A DNA stretch of 39,180 nucleotides from Acidobacteriaceae bacterium (lineage in GTDB: Bacteria > Acidobacteriota > Terriglobia > Terriglobales > Acidobacteriaceae), in NCBI GenBank assembly GCA_025361625.1, contig JANYKL010000163.1, forward strand, positions 1-39,180, in the 5' to 3' direction. The position numbers and the translations under genes are program-made. The first letter of the stretch is position 1. Each line of letters begins with the position of its first letter. Positions 1 through 7,908 of this stretch are shown here, in pieces. Below the pieces are notes generated by a model. It saw only the letters and a program-made list of their open reading frames with translations. It was not told the DNA's origin and ran no database searches.

Positions 1-1
1 C

Positions 2-298
2 ATGCACGACCAGCACAAGCTGTCTTTTCCGTTGCTGGTCGACACGAATAACAATCTTGCCCGCCAATTCGGCCTCCTCTACCGCGTCTCCGAAGAACAG
101 CAGGCACTCTACCGCAGCACCTTCGTCAATCTTCCCTTCACTAACGGAGACAAAAGTTGGGAATTACCCATTCCAGCAACCCTAGTCATCGATCGAGACG
201 GCACGCTTTTGTTCGCAGCGGCGAATGAGGATTATATGGAACGTCCAGAACCACTCGACATTTTATCGGTGTTAGAAAATCATTGTCCTAAGAGCTGA
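2..298 (+). CDS. Peroxiredoxin-like (AhpC/TSA, thioredoxin-fold) protein, 3' part only
   Basis: The reading frame is open from the window edge, so the true start and the N-terminal half lie outside. The visible 98 residues resemble the C-terminal half of an AhpC/TSA or Bcp-type peroxiredoxin: a FPLLVDTNNNLARQFGLL stretch (oxidised/resting loop and following helix), a long insertion, then PATLVIDRDGTLLFAAANEDY, the typical cis-Pro strand and turn of thioredoxin folds, and a closing helix. No cysteine of the peroxidatic type is visible; it would sit upstream. The family reduces peroxides in the cytoplasm using thiol donors. It ends about 280 bp before dnaK, so a stress-related neighbourhood is possible but not proved. 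It could equally be a general redoxin-domain protein. Confidence 0.7.
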   Translation: MHDQHKLSFPLLVDTNNNLARQFGLLYRVSEEQQALYRSTFVNLPFTNGDKSWELPIPATLVIDRDGTLLFAAANEDYMERPEPLDILSVLENHCPKS

Positions 299-486
299 GT
301 AGGTTGATTATCAAGCGTCGTGACCTCATTACCTTCTTCAGACTTTCTTGCGACCGAGGGAGTTGCTCGATTATGGCAGAAACGGCTAGGAGCAATCGTT
401 TCAGGTTCAGTCGCCAAACGACGAAATAGGCGCGCCGGAGACAGCGCTTTAATCTCGAATCCCGCGCTCCTCTCATCGCATCTAAA

Positions 487-507
487 CTTGACAGTGATTC
501 GCTCAGG
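487..507 (+). promoter_or_regulatory. HAIR-like operator (candidate HspR site) upstream of dnaK
   Basis: The two arms are CTTGACA (487-493) and GCTCAGG (501-507), separated by exactly 7 bases. The published HAIR consensus for HspR is CTTGAGT-N7-ACTCAAG; 10 of 14 arm positions match and the spacer length is exact. The left arm contains the TTGACA that looks like the -35 box, so bound repressor would block RNA polymerase. An HspR-type gene lies at 6922-7329 in the same window, which supports the assignment. No CIRCE (HrcA) palindrome was seen before dnaK. Confidence 0.6.
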
Positions 508-516
508 TTATAACAT
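488..516 (+). promoter_or_regulatory. Candidate σ70-type promoter of dnaK
   Basis: A perfect TTGACA at 488-493 is followed by TATAAC at 509-514 (15-bp spacer) or TAACAT at 511-516 (17-bp spacer). This would give a leader of roughly 55-60 bases before the dnaK start. The ribosome site GGAGGA (567-572) lies 5 bases before the dnaK ATG. The rest of 299-577 holds no convincing gene. Confidence 0.55.
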
Positions 517-577
517 GGCTTGGAACGCAATCACTATCACACTGATTATTAAGCACTTATTCTGATGGAGGATCACC

Positions 578-2527
578 ATGGGGAAGATTATTGGAATTGA
601 TCTTGGCACTACCAACTCTTGCGTTGCTGTTATGGAGGGGGGGGAGCCGAAGGTTATACCGAATGAAGAAGGTGGGAGGACTACGCCTTCGGTGGTTGGA
701 TTTACGAAGACTGGAGAACGGCTGGTGGGGCAGGTCGCAAAGCGGCAGGCTATTACCAATCCGGAGAACACGGTTTTCTCGATCAAGCGGTTTATGGGAC
801 GGCGCTTTGACGAGGTTAGCGAAGAACTAAAGATGGTCCCTTATAAGGTTGAGCGGGATGGCGACAATGTCGCGGTTATGGCGCAGGGGAAGAAGTACAC
901 CCCGCCCGAGGTTTCCGCAATGATTTTGCAGAAGCTGAAGAAGGCGGCAGAAGACTACCTTGGCGAGAAGGTGACGGAAGCGGTCATCACGGTGCCTGCG
1001 TATTTTAACGATGCGCAGCGCCAGGCTACGAAAGACGCCGGCAGGATTGCCGGGCTCGACGTAAAGCGAATCATCAACGAGCCGACGGCTGCCGCTTTGG
1101 CTTACGGGCTTGACAAGGGTAAAGACGAGACCATCGCTGTGTACGACTTTGGTGGCGGCACCTTCGATATTTCGGTGCTTGAAGTGGGCGGGGGCGTCAT
1201 CGAGGTCAAGGCCACGAATGGCGACACGCACCTTGGCGGCGACAACATCGATCAGAAGCTGGTGGATTGGCTGATTGATGAGTTCAAGAAGAACGAAGGG
1301 CTTGACCTGCGCGGTAAGGGCAACGAAATGGCTTTGCAGCGTCTGCGTGACGCGGCGGAGCGCGCGAAGATCGAGCTGTCGACGACGATGGAGACTGAGA
1401 TCAATTTGCCGTTTATCACGGCGGATGCGGGCGGCCCGAAGCACCTGGTCATCAAGTTGACTCGCGCCAAGCTCGAATCGATGGTGGAAGATATTCTGCA
1501 GCGCTCGGTTGGTCCGTCGAAGCAGTGCTTGAAGGATGCAGGCGTCGACGCTTCGAAGATCAATGAAGTAGTGCTTGTCGGCGGGCAGACCCGCATGCCT
1601 CGCATCCAGCAGATCGTGAAAGATCTGTTTGGAAGAGAAGGGCACAAGGGCGTCAATCCGGATGAAGTGGTTGCGATCGGTGCGGCGATTCAGGGTGGAG
1701 TGCTTGGCGGCGAGGTGAAAGATCTGTTGCTGTTGGATGTGACTCCACTGACGTTGTCGATTGAAACGCTGGGTGGCGTGGCGACGGCGATGATTCCGCG
1801 CAACACGACGATTCCGACGAAGAAGACGGAAACGTTCTCGACTGCGGCTGACAGTCAGACTTCGGTCGAAGTCCACGTGCTGCAAGGCGAGCGGCCACTG
1901 GCGGCGCAGAACCGGACGCTGGGCAAGTTCCACTTGACCGGCTTGCCGCCTGCTCCTAGGGGCATTCCGCAGATCGAGGTGACGTTCGATATCGACGCAA
2001 ACGGCATCTTGAACGTGACGGCGAAAGATAACGCCACGGGCAAGGACCAGAAGATAACTATTACCTCGTCTTCGGGTTTATCGAAAGAAGAGGTCGAGCG
2101 CATGGCTAAGGAAGCGGATGCGCATTCGGCGGAAGACAAGACGCGGCGCGAAGAGATTGACGCTAAGAATCAGCTCGACTCCATGGTTTACAACATTGAG
2201 AAGATGCTGAAAGAACATGGCGACAAGATCTCGGGCAGCGAGCGTGGGGATGTCGAGAACGCGTTGGCAGACGCAAAGAAGGCCATCGAAGGTGGCGACA
2301 AGGCAGCGATGGATTCCGCGCGGGAGAAGCTGACAACGGCATCGCACAAACTTGCGGAGCAGATGTACAAGGCGACCCAATCCGCTCCAAGCGCGGGGCA
2401 GGGGCAAGGTCCGGTAGATGGACCGGATGGAGCTTCCGGCCACAATGGCGGAGGGGCGGGTCACGAGCAGAAAAAAGACGAAGGCGTAATCGACGCGGAA
2501 TACGTTGACGTCGAAGATAAAAAATAA
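578..2527 (+). CDS. dnaK: Molecular chaperone DnaK (Hsp70)
   Basis: This is the cytoplasmic ATP-driven Hsp70 that binds exposed hydrophobic segments of client proteins; DnaJ stimulates its ATPase. The 649-aa length is normal. Seen in order: phosphate loop [17 protein letters not shown] (residues 5-21), [17 protein letters not shown] (about 165-182), the adenosine motif [11 protein letters not shown], the interdomain linker [12 protein letters not shown], the substrate-binding β domain with [17 protein letters not shown], the helical lid, and a Gly-rich tail ending in EYVDVEDKK. The ATG at 578 has a good GGAGGA site. An 8-G run at 637-644 falls in the normal EGGEP segment and does not break the frame. 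A HAIR-like operator overlaps the promoter, so repression by the nearby HspR-type protein is likely. A perfect hairpin follows the stop codon. Confidence 0.99.
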   Translation: MGKIIGIDLGTTNSCVAVMEGGEPKVIPNEEGGRTTPSVVGFTKTGERLVGQVAKRQAITNPENTVFSIKRFMGRRFDEVSEELKMVPYKVERDGDNVAVMAQGKKYTPPEVSAMILQKLKKAAEDYLGEKVTEAVITVPAYFNDAQRQATKDAGRIAGLDVKRIINEPTAAALAYGLDKGKDETIAVYDFGGGTFDISVLEVGGGVIEVKATNGDTHLGGDNIDQKLVDWLIDEFKKNEGLDLRGKGNEMALQRLRDAAERAKIELSTTMETEINLPFITADAGGPKHLVIKLTRAKLESMVEDILQRSVGPSKQCLKDAGVDASKINEVVLVGGQTRMPRIQQIVKDLFGREGHKGVNPDEVVAIGAAIQGGVLGGEVKDLLLLDVTPLTLSIETLGGVATAMIPRNTTIPTKKTETFSTAADSQTSVEVHVLQGERPLAAQNRTLGKFHLTGLPPAPRGIPQIEVTFDIDANGILNVTAKDNATGKDQKITITSSSGLSKEEVERMAKEADAHSAEDKTRREEIDAKNQLDSMVYNIEKMLKEHGDKISGSERGDVENALADAKKAIEGGDKAAMDSAREKLTTASHKLAEQMYKATQSAPSAGQGQGPVDGPDGASGHNGGGAGHEQKKDEGVIDAEYVDVEDKK

Positions 2528-2553
2528 CTTGCGCCAAAGCCGATTATGCGTAG

Positions 2554-2576
2554 TGGGGACGCGACTTGCGTCCCCA
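2554..2576 (+). terminator. Hairpin after dnaK, probable terminator or 3' stabiliser
   Basis: TGGGGACGC (2554-2562) pairs perfectly with GCGTCCCCA (2568-2576) around a 5-base loop, 27 bases after the dnaK stop. Only a short T run (TTTG) follows, so termination may be partial and the hairpin may mainly protect the 3' end of the dnaK message. Confidence 0.55.
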
Positions 2577-2645
2577 TTTGCATCTAATCGAAGAGAAAGC
2601 GATGGGGGCAGATTAGCTTGTTGGGGAACGAGAAAGGGTGGACAA

Positions 2646-2825
2646 GTGAGATTCGAAGTGAATGGACAGATGTTTTTCGTCAATTTTGTTCCGGAGGAAG
2701 GTCGCTGGTTCTGCTACGCTCCGACGGATACGGGAGTTCAGAAAATTCCGGTGTCAATGGATGCATCTCCATTTCAGGCGTTCAACGTGCAGGTGGATGA
2801 GCAAGCTAAGGAAGTATTGAATTAA
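2646..2825 (+). CDS. Small uncharacterised protein, 59 aa
   Basis: Unrecognised. The chosen start is GTG at 2646, preceded by the purine-rich AAAGGGTGG; TTG codons at 2618 and 2621 are weaker alternatives and would add a few residues. The product begins RFEVNGQMFFVNFVPEEGRW and reads as a compact β-rich domain with several aromatic residues (F, W, Y), then VSMDASPFQAFNVQVDEQ. There is no signal peptide or membrane segment, so it should be cytoplasmic. It lies between dnaK and dnaJ on the same strand, beyond the dnaK hairpin, and may be read through from dnaK at a low level. The even pattern of polar and hydrophobic residues supports real coding, but a function cannot be assigned. Confidence 0.55.
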   Translation: MRFEVNGQMFFVNFVPEEGRWFCYAPTDTGVQKIPVSMDASPFQAFNVQVDEQAKEVLN

Positions 2826-2898
2826 TTCTGCTGGCTCTAGCCGAGCGGAGAGAAGACTAAAACGCGCTGGCGTGGTTCGCGAGGGGTTTGGCTGTACT

Positions 2899-2935
2899 GG
2901 AACAGGGTGATCGGCTTTGCTGATCACCCTGTTCC
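2899..2935. repeat. Long perfect hairpin in the dnaK-dnaJ intergenic region
   Basis: GGAACAGGGTGATC (2899-2912) is matched exactly by GATCACCCTGTTCC (2922-2935) around the 9-base loop GGCTTTGCT. The 14-bp stem has no T tract on either strand, so it looks like a dispersed palindromic element or processed RNA hairpin rather than a simple terminator. The related string TCGGCTTTGC recurs at 3028-3037. Confidence 0.65.
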
Positions 2936-3008
2936 GCTCAGGATGACACAATATTTAAATTTTTTGCACGCGACTACTCACGCCACTAAACCACTGTCAT
3001 CCTGAGCG
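2935..3008. repeat. Inverted repeat pair of the GTCATCCTGAGCG type
   Basis: CGCTCAGGATGACA (2935-2948) and TGTCATCCTGAGCG (2995-3008) are exact reverse complements separated by 46 AT-rich bases. The left arm shares its first base with the end of the neighbouring hairpin. From memory, strings like TCATCCTGAGCG are frequent intergenic elements in acidobacterial and some other genomes; this could not be checked here. No reading frame crosses the element, and the dnaJ promoter must lie inside or just after it. Confidence 0.6.
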
Positions 3009-3123
3009 AAAACTTTACAATTGGTCTTCGGCTTTGCCGACGTTGTTGCGCTCTGGCTGACAGAACAAGGAGGTTCTCTCCTGGGAAACAAAATAAGACG
3101 CGCGACATGACAGAATAGAAATA

Positions 3124-4374
3124 ATGGCGACTCAAACCAAAGACAAAGACTATTACGGCGTGCTTGGCGTGAAGAAGTCGGCCACGACGGATGATATCCG
3201 CAAGGCGTTCCGCAAACTTGCGCGTAAATATCACCCGGATGTGAATCCCGGAGACAAGTCGGCGGAAGAGAAATTTAAGACGCTGTCGGAAGCTAATGAA
3301 GTTTTAAGCGATCCGAAGAAGCGGAAAATTTACGACCAGCTTGGATTTTATTCCGACAATATCGATCCGGCGACGGCGGATGCTTATGCGAGGGGCGGCG
3401 GGCAACCTGGGGCGGAAGATTTTTCCGGCGGATTCCCAGGGGCGGGGCGTCCGGGCGCTGGCGGTAACGTCGACTTCGGCGGTTTCGACTTCTCTGATCT
3501 TTTTGAGGGCTCGCGTGGCGGGAGGCGGCCGACTACCTCTTCTTCCCCGGGCGCGGGAGGCGGCTTTCGAGATATCTTCTCGAACATCTTTACTGGGGGC
3601 GGACGAGGCGAGCGGAGGGAAGGAGGTCCGGAACCGGGGCCTGACCTGGAGTACCAAGTCAATGTTCCTTTCTGGACGGCGGTCCGCGGCGGCGTGATGA
3701 AGTTGAACATTGCGCGGCGGGAGATTTGTGCGCGCTGTCACGGCAATGGGACGCTTGAGGCGCCGGGGGAATGCCCGCAGTGTCACGGCAAGGGGACGGT
3801 CGAACAAACGGGTGGCCGGATGAAGTTCAACGTGACGTGTCCGCGTTGCCATGGGACAGGAAAGAACATTTCTACCTGCCCGGTGTGCCACGGCGACGGA
3901 AGTGTGGAGAGAACCGATCCGCTCGAGATTCGCATTAAGGCGGGAACGCGCGATGGTCAGCGGATCCGTATTGCTGGAAAAGGTAATGCCGGATTGCGTG
4001 GCGGCGGAGTTGGGGATCTTTACGTGATCATTCGAATGGGTGACCACCCGTTGTTTCGGAGAGCTGGGGATGACATTCAGATAACAGTGCCGGTAACCGC
4101 CGTCGAAGCCGCGCTCGGATCGAAGATTGAAGTGCCGACAATTGATGGGCGGAGCATGCTGAAGATTCCGCCGGGTACTCAGTCGGGACAAAAATTGCGG
4201 CTTCGGGAGAAGGGTGTTCCTTCTGCCACGACCGACGGCTTACGTGGCGATGAGATTGTTGAAGTGAAGATTACCGTCCCCATGCCGCGGGACGAGAAGA
4301 CCAAAGAGTTGCTGCGCGAGCTTGCCAAGCTTAATCCGGAAGATCCGAGGGAAGAGCTTTGGAGCAAGGCCTAG
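3124..4374 (+). CDS. dnaJ: Co-chaperone DnaJ (Hsp40)
   Basis: DnaJ delivers unfolded clients to DnaK and triggers its ATP hydrolysis. Seen in order in 416 residues: the J domain (about 9-75) with the HPD tripeptide at 37-39; a long Gly/Phe-rich and Pro-rich linker (about 88-165); the zinc-binding region with all four CxxCxGxG repeats ([32 protein letters not shown], residues about 202-259); then the two C-terminal β-sandwich client-binding domains. This is a full type I DnaJ, slightly longer than the common 370-380 aa because of the linker. The ATG at 3124 has no clear Shine-Dalgarno sequence; it is kept because the J domain starts directly after it. It is separated from dnaK by about 600 bp holding a small gene and a repeat, so it may have its own promoter. 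No HAIR-like site was found before it. Confidence 0.98.
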   Translation: MATQTKDKDYYGVLGVKKSATTDDIRKAFRKLARKYHPDVNPGDKSAEEKFKTLSEANEVLSDPKKRKIYDQLGFYSDNIDPATADAYARGGGQPGAEDFSGGFPGAGRPGAGGNVDFGGFDFSDLFEGSRGGRRPTTSSSPGAGGGFRDIFSNIFTGGGRGERREGGPEPGPDLEYQVNVPFWTAVRGGVMKLNIARREICARCHGNGTLEAPGECPQCHGKGTVEQTGGRMKFNVTCPRCHGTGKNISTCPVCHGDGSVERTDPLEIRIKAGTRDGQRIRIAGKGNAGLRGGGVGDLYVIIRMGDHPLFRRAGDDIQITVPVTAVEAALGSKIEVPTIDGRSMLKIPPGTQSGQKLRLREKGVPSATTDGLRGDEIVEVKITVPMPRDEKTKELLRELAKLNPEDPREELWSKA

Positions 4375-4422
4375 GTGAGCGATTGAAATCCCAGGCGTTG
4401 CTTTAGGTTGGCAAAAAGGAAA

Positions 4423-4450
4423 TGACGGCAGTTCCAACGCCTTGCCGTCA
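4423..4450. terminator. Bidirectional terminator hairpin between dnaJ and the cupin gene
   Basis: TGACGGCA (4423-4430) pairs perfectly with TGCCGTCA (4443-4450) across a 12-base loop. It sits between the converging dnaJ and cupin genes. Read on the minus strand, the stem is followed by TTTCCTTTTT, so it fits best as the terminator of the cupin gene while also ending dnaJ. Confidence 0.6.
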
Positions 4451-4470
4451 CTTCGTCAAGAGCAGATCAG

Positions 4471-4929
4471 TTATTTTTTGCTGGGATCATCGGATGGGTT
4501 GACGTAATTCAACTTGAGCGGCGAGGCTCCATGGATTTGGACCACAACTTCGCCGGAGGCCATAGCGTAGTGATGCATTTCGGGATCGAGATATGCGAAG
4601 CTGCCTGCCGGGAACGTCATCATCTTTGATTCGTCGAACTTGTCGCCCATTCCAACTTTGAAGTTACCTGAGATCACGGTAACGTTCTCCCTCTTTGGGT
4701 GGAAATGAGGGGCGATTTTGAATCCATCGGGCATCTTAATGCGTATGGTGAAGTCTCCGGAGGTTGCCATAGGGTCGCCCTCGATCACGGCAACTTGAGC
4801 ACCTGCTGCGAGAAAGGGCGGCGGCGGTCCCCACTTGATCTCGTCGGGTGTGAAAGCGTTCTGCGGCTTCGCTGTTTGAGCGAGCATCAATCCTGCGCAA
4901 CATACAAAGCCAAGCAACATCTTTTTCAT
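4471..4929 (-). CDS. Secreted cupin-domain protein
   Basis: A small single-domain cupin of 152 residues. The start ATG at 4929-4927 is chosen because it is preceded by GGAGAGAAG and opens a clear signal peptide (MKKMLLGFVCCAGLMLAQT); an upstream ATG at 5010 would bury that signal. The mature part carries cupin motif 1, HFHPKRENVTVISG, giving the metal-binding His-x-His and Glu, and motif 2 ending in LDPEMHHYA, giving the last His. A metal-binding β-barrel in the periplasm is therefore expected. The substrate is unknown; such proteins range from dioxygenases to sugar-binding or purely structural cupins. It is transcribed convergently with dnaJ and divergently from the permease, and probably forms a single-gene unit. 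Confidence 0.85.
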   Translation of the reverse strand: MKKMLLGFVCCAGLMLAQTAKPQNAFTPDEIKWGPPPPFLAAGAQVAVIEGDPMATSGDFTIRIKMPDGFKIAPHFHPKRENVTVISGNFKVGMGDKFDESKMMTFPAGSFAYLDPEMHHYAMASGEVVVQIHGASPLKLNYVNPSDDPSKK

Positions 4930-5083
4930 CTTCTCTCTCCACGTTTTGTAATCGAATTTTCCATCGGAGCATTTATACATCATCGCGAGGAATGCAAGCG
5001 ACTGACTCACTGGTTGTGCACGGTCGCTCTCGATTCCTGAAGCTAAACTTAACTCCGTGCAAAACCTTAGGGCAAAAAAGGTT

Positions 5084-5095
5084 AAGAAATTTCTT
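5084..5095. promoter_or_regulatory. Perfect 12-bp palindrome in the cupin/permease divergent region
   Basis: AAGAAATTTCTT is a perfect palindrome within the 308-bp gap (4930-5237) between the two divergent genes, in its AT-rich part, where both promoters should lie. It could be an operator for either gene. A short AT-rich palindrome can arise by chance, so confidence is low. Apart from AAGGAGG at 5219-5225, nothing else stands out in this gap. Confidence 0.3.
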
Positions 5096-5237
5096 GCATC
5101 TGTGGCGATTTGCCGTAATCTCGAAATTGCGAACTAACTTCACCGACATGTCCGGGAAACGCATGTACCCGGGAGCCGCGAGAATCAAGGGAGACGCGGT
5201 GGTGAGAGTGAGTCGCTTAAGGAGGAAGCCATAGAAA

Positions 5238-6671
5238 TTGGCAACAGCTACCGCATCCACTAACCTTCCGCAGATCGCGCCTGCCGTCAATCCGACGCTT
5301 CGCACCCCAAAGAAGAAATCGATTCGCCTCACGCTGTGGCCTCTGGTCGCCGCGACATTTTTCATGGTCTCAGGTGGAACCTACGGCACGGAAGACATCG
5401 TGCATGGCGCCGGATATTTAAAGGCGATCCTGATTCTGTTGATGACTCCTGTTCTCTGGAGCCTACCGACTGCCTTCATGATCGGAGAGCTGTCTAGCGC
5501 GCTGCCTTTTGAAGGTGGTTACTACGCATGGGTTCGTCGTGCCATGGGAAACTTCTGGGGATTTCAAGAGGCTTGGCTCTCTCTCACCGCGTCGATCTTC
5601 GATATGGCGATTTATCCCACGCTTTTCGTCGCCTATCTGACGCGCATGTTTCCCTGGTTTCAGCAAAACCATCGCGGGGTGGCGGTTGCGCTTGGGGTTG
5701 TCGTACTCTGCGCGCTTCTCAATATTCTTGGGGTGAAGGTCGTGTCGACGACTTCACTGTGGTTATTCTTCGCTTTGTCGGCTCCCTTCGCGGCCATCTT
5801 TCTGTTGGCTCCGTTCAAGGTTCACATGCTTGCGAATGCCGTAACTAAACCGACAACTTCGAACGTCGATATTCTTGGTGGCCTTCTCATCTGCATGTGG
5901 AATTACATGGGATGGGACAACGCTTCGACCATTGCAACCGAAGTGGAGCGCCCGCAGCGCACGTATCCGCGAGCAATGCTCGTCGCTGTGGCAATTGTCT
6001 GCCTCACTTATGTTTTGCCGTTCGCGGCCATGTGGATCACCGGACTTCCGGCTAGCGCGTGGGAAACTGGCGCCTGGGCAGATGTCGCCCAGCTTATGGG
6101 CGGACCTGTGCTTCGAATTGCGCTCGTCGCCGGCGGTATGATGAGCGGCTTTGGAATGTTCAACGCCCTCGTCATGAGCTACTCGCGCTTGCCGCTCGCT
6201 ATGGCGCAGGATGGCATGTTGCCGAAGGTTTTCGGCAAACTACATTCCAAATCGCGCGCGCCTTGGGTAGCGATCATCGCTCTGGCCATTGGATGGGGCT
6301 TGGCTCTGAACCTCGGCTTCGAGCGCTTGGTGACGCTCGACATCATGATCTATGGCGCTAGCCTCACGCTCGAATTTATCGCGCTGATTGTGCTGCGCGT
6401 TCGCGAGCCGGAATTGAAACGTCCGTTTCGCGTGCCCGGGGGTCTGTTTGGGGCAATCGCGGTGGGAATCCCTCCAGTACTTCTTTTGGGATTCGCGATT
6501 GTGCGAAGCGAACATGAAGTGGTGCTCGGCATGAGCTCATTTCTTTTTGCGCTGATCATCGCCGGTGGCGGGGTGCTCGTCTACGTCATTAATCGTATGG
6601 TGAGGCCGGCTGGGTGGAAGCCGGCGGTCCAACTGACTCAGGCGTCTGCCGGGTTGGCGGATATCGCGTAG
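5238..6671 (+). CDS. APC-superfamily amino acid permease
   Basis: A polytopic inner-membrane transporter of 477 residues with about 12 hydrophobic segments. The N-terminal part has the APC hallmark after a basic leader: LTLWPLVAATFFMVSGGTYGTEDIV, the broken first helix with its Gly-rich unwound substrate-binding turn. IGELSSALPFEGGYYAWVRRAMG, the conserved loop of amino acid/polyamine permeases, follows. Substrate is probably an amino acid or amine taken up with a proton or exchanged; it cannot be specified. The start is TTG at 5238: TAG at 5232 closes the frame just upstream, the next ATG (residue 43) would delete helix 1, and AAGGAGG lies 12 bases upstream. It appears to be monocistronic, divergent from the cupin gene. 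Confidence 0.9.
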   Translation: MATATASTNLPQIAPAVNPTLRTPKKKSIRLTLWPLVAATFFMVSGGTYGTEDIVHGAGYLKAILILLMTPVLWSLPTAFMIGELSSALPFEGGYYAWVRRAMGNFWGFQEAWLSLTASIFDMAIYPTLFVAYLTRMFPWFQQNHRGVAVALGVVVLCALLNILGVKVVSTTSLWLFFALSAPFAAIFLLAPFKVHMLANAVTKPTTSNVDILGGLLICMWNYMGWDNASTIATEVERPQRTYPRAMLVAVAIVCLTYVLPFAAMWITGLPASAWETGAWADVAQLMGGPVLRIALVAGGMMSGFGMFNALVMSYSRLPLAMAQDGMLPKVFGKLHSKSRAPWVAIIALAIGWGLALNLGFERLVTLDIMIYGASLTLEFIALIVLRVREPELKRPFRVPGGLFGAIAVGIPPVLLLGFAIVRSEHEVVLGMSSFLFALIIAGGGVLVYVINRMVRPAGWKPAVQLTQASAGLADIA

Positions 6672-6921
6672 TACTCTAACCCTGGTAGTCAAAGGTCGCT
6701 GGAGAGATGCGGGTCGCAACTTCTACCGAAGCGCACCCTTAACGGGGCAACGTTGTATGGCCGGTGTATGGTATTGCTAAGGCGATATCTTGATACACAG
6801 CCCAAAACCTGCAGTTTTCCGTATTCGATCATCCTTCTTCATCCTAACTTCGCTTCTTCCCCCTGATTTTTCTTCTTCGTCCCAATCCGTCCGAGCTGTT
6901 ATAGAGTAGTAATCAACAGCG

Positions 6922-7329
6922 ATGACGAAGCGTAAATCAAAGGGCGCGTACATGATTTCGGCGGTGGCTGAGATGTATGAAATTCATCCACAGACTTTGC
7001 GTCTTTATGAACGCGAGGGGTTGCTGAAGCCAAGTCGCACCGAGGGAAATACGCGGCTCTACACCGACGAGGACTTGCTACGGCTGGAATTTATTCTGTC
7101 GCTTGCGCGCGATCTTGGGGTCAATATCAGCGGTATCGCCATCATCCTACAAATGCGCGAGCGGATGGAGGAGATGCAGCATCAGATCCAGGACTTCGTG
7201 CAATACATTCAGCATGAAGTGCTTACGCGAGCCTCGGCGGCCGCGGATCCCGCCCGGGGAGCAATCGTTCCGTTGCGTCGCTCAATCATACCTTCGCCAG
7301 AAACATCTCGACGCAAGGATATGAAATAG
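6922..7329 (+). CDS. hspR: MerR-family heat-shock repressor, HspR type
   Basis: A 135-aa DNA-binding protein. The winged helix-turn-helix is at about 9-75: YMISAVAEMYEIHPQTLRLY, EREGLLKPSRTEGNTRLYT, then DLLRLEFILSLARDLGVNISGIAIIL. The combination of SRTxGNxR-Y and the GVNxxGI turn is the HspR signature and differs from metal- or drug-sensing MerR proteins, which have cysteine or effector domains that are absent here. A short coiled-coil and a basic tail follow. HspR family members repress dnaK operons through HAIR inverted repeats; a matching site precedes dnaK here. In Streptomyces, DnaK acts as HspR co-repressor, so feedback is plausible. The ATG at 6922 lacks a clear ribosome site; ATG 6952 is possible but would trim the domain edge. 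Unlike the actinobacterial dnaK-grpE-dnaJ-hspR order, it lies 2.5 kb beyond dnaJ. Confidence 0.82.
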   Translation: MTKRKSKGAYMISAVAEMYEIHPQTLRLYEREGLLKPSRTEGNTRLYTDEDLLRLEFILSLARDLGVNISGIAIILQMRERMEEMQHQIQDFVQYIQHEVLTRASAAADPARGAIVPLRRSIIPSPETSRRKDMK

Positions 7330-7456
7330 CGGACCTTTCAATCCAGGATTTTTCCACTGTTATTTTTCACAATTTGAGAAGTTATTTGCGTGGTTCGGGG
7401 TTAAAGATTATCGGACGTGCAACCAACGCACCTCCTTAGACTACTAACCTCAAGCC

Positions 7457-7885
7457 ATGTCGTCTGAAAAAAATTCGAACGCTTTTCGTCCAGCTGCAGC
7501 CACCGACCACAAAATCCGAACCAAAAGGCTGAACATGAGCCTTGAGGCGGAGAGATCCGGCCTTGCGATGGTTCTGCATTGCCAGGGAAACGTGATTTTC
7601 CGCAATGAGGCACGGGAGTTGTCATCTATCGTCTCAGATGTTTTGCCACGCTCCGGGAGGATGGTAGTTGACTTGGCTGGCGTCGATTCGGTCGAGCAGG
7701 GGGGATTAGGAGAATTGGTTCTCACTCAGCTTTGGGCCGAGGCTTCTGGATACTTGCTGACTTTTGCCAGCCCAAAAAAGGCTGTACGGCACCTCTTCGA
7801 GATCACCCACGTCGCGCCCATATTCGACATCTATCCAAGCGTCGCGGAAGCCATGGCCGCTATGGCGACAGCCATGACTAGCTGA
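7457..7885 (+). CDS. STAS-domain protein (anti-sigma-factor-antagonist fold)
   Basis: A 142-aa protein whose residues from about 27 form a STAS domain: LEAERSGLAMVLHCQGNV, then VVDLAGVDSVEQGGLGELV, then LLTFASPKKAVRHLFEITH. In SpoIIAA-like proteins the loop reads D-S-S-G-L-G and a Ser is phosphorylated by a partner kinase. Here the same loop reads E-Q-G-G-L-G, so no phosphorylatable residue is present at that site. The protein may therefore be a constitutive binder or a non-switching scaffold. ATG 7457 has no clear ribosome site, whereas ATG 7535 (residue 27) has AAGG 6 bases upstream and opens directly on the domain, so the real product may be 116 aa. No anti-sigma kinase or sigma factor is adjacent. 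It is downstream of hspR, but 127 bp away. Confidence 0.75.
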   Translation: MSSEKNSNAFRPAAATDHKIRTKRLNMSLEAERSGLAMVLHCQGNVIFRNEARELSSIVSDVLPRSGRMVVDLAGVDSVEQGGLGELVLTQLWAEASGYLLTFASPKKAVRHLFEITHVAPIFDIYPSVAEAMAAMATAMTS

Positions 7886-7908
7886 CCTTTCACCTGCCTT
7901 GAGTGCTT

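Noticed and set aside
320-565. 81-aa open frame upstream of dnaK
   Set aside because: It spans the promoter and operator, lacks a ribosome site and resembles no protein.
540-577. CIRCE (HrcA) element before dnaK
   Set aside because: TTAAGCACTTATTC resembles a half-site only; the second arm and the N9 spacing are missing.
637-644. Eight-G run near the 5' end of dnaK as a phase-variation switch
   Set aside because: It encodes the conserved EGGEP segment and the frame is intact; switching an essential chaperone is unlikely.
827-1933. 368-aa open frame on the minus strand opposite dnaK
   Set aside because: Composition is Arg/His/Leu-rich with no family resemblance, and it is fully antisense to an unmistakable dnaK; typical shadow of a codon-biased gene. 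The same holds for the long antisense frames opposite dnaJ (3304-4191), cheA (26290-27117) and smc (36429-37217).
2936-3007. HAIR half-sites GCTCAGG and CCTGAGC before dnaJ
   Set aside because: The arms are in the wrong orientation and about 58 bases apart; they are part of the palindromic repeat, not an HspR site.
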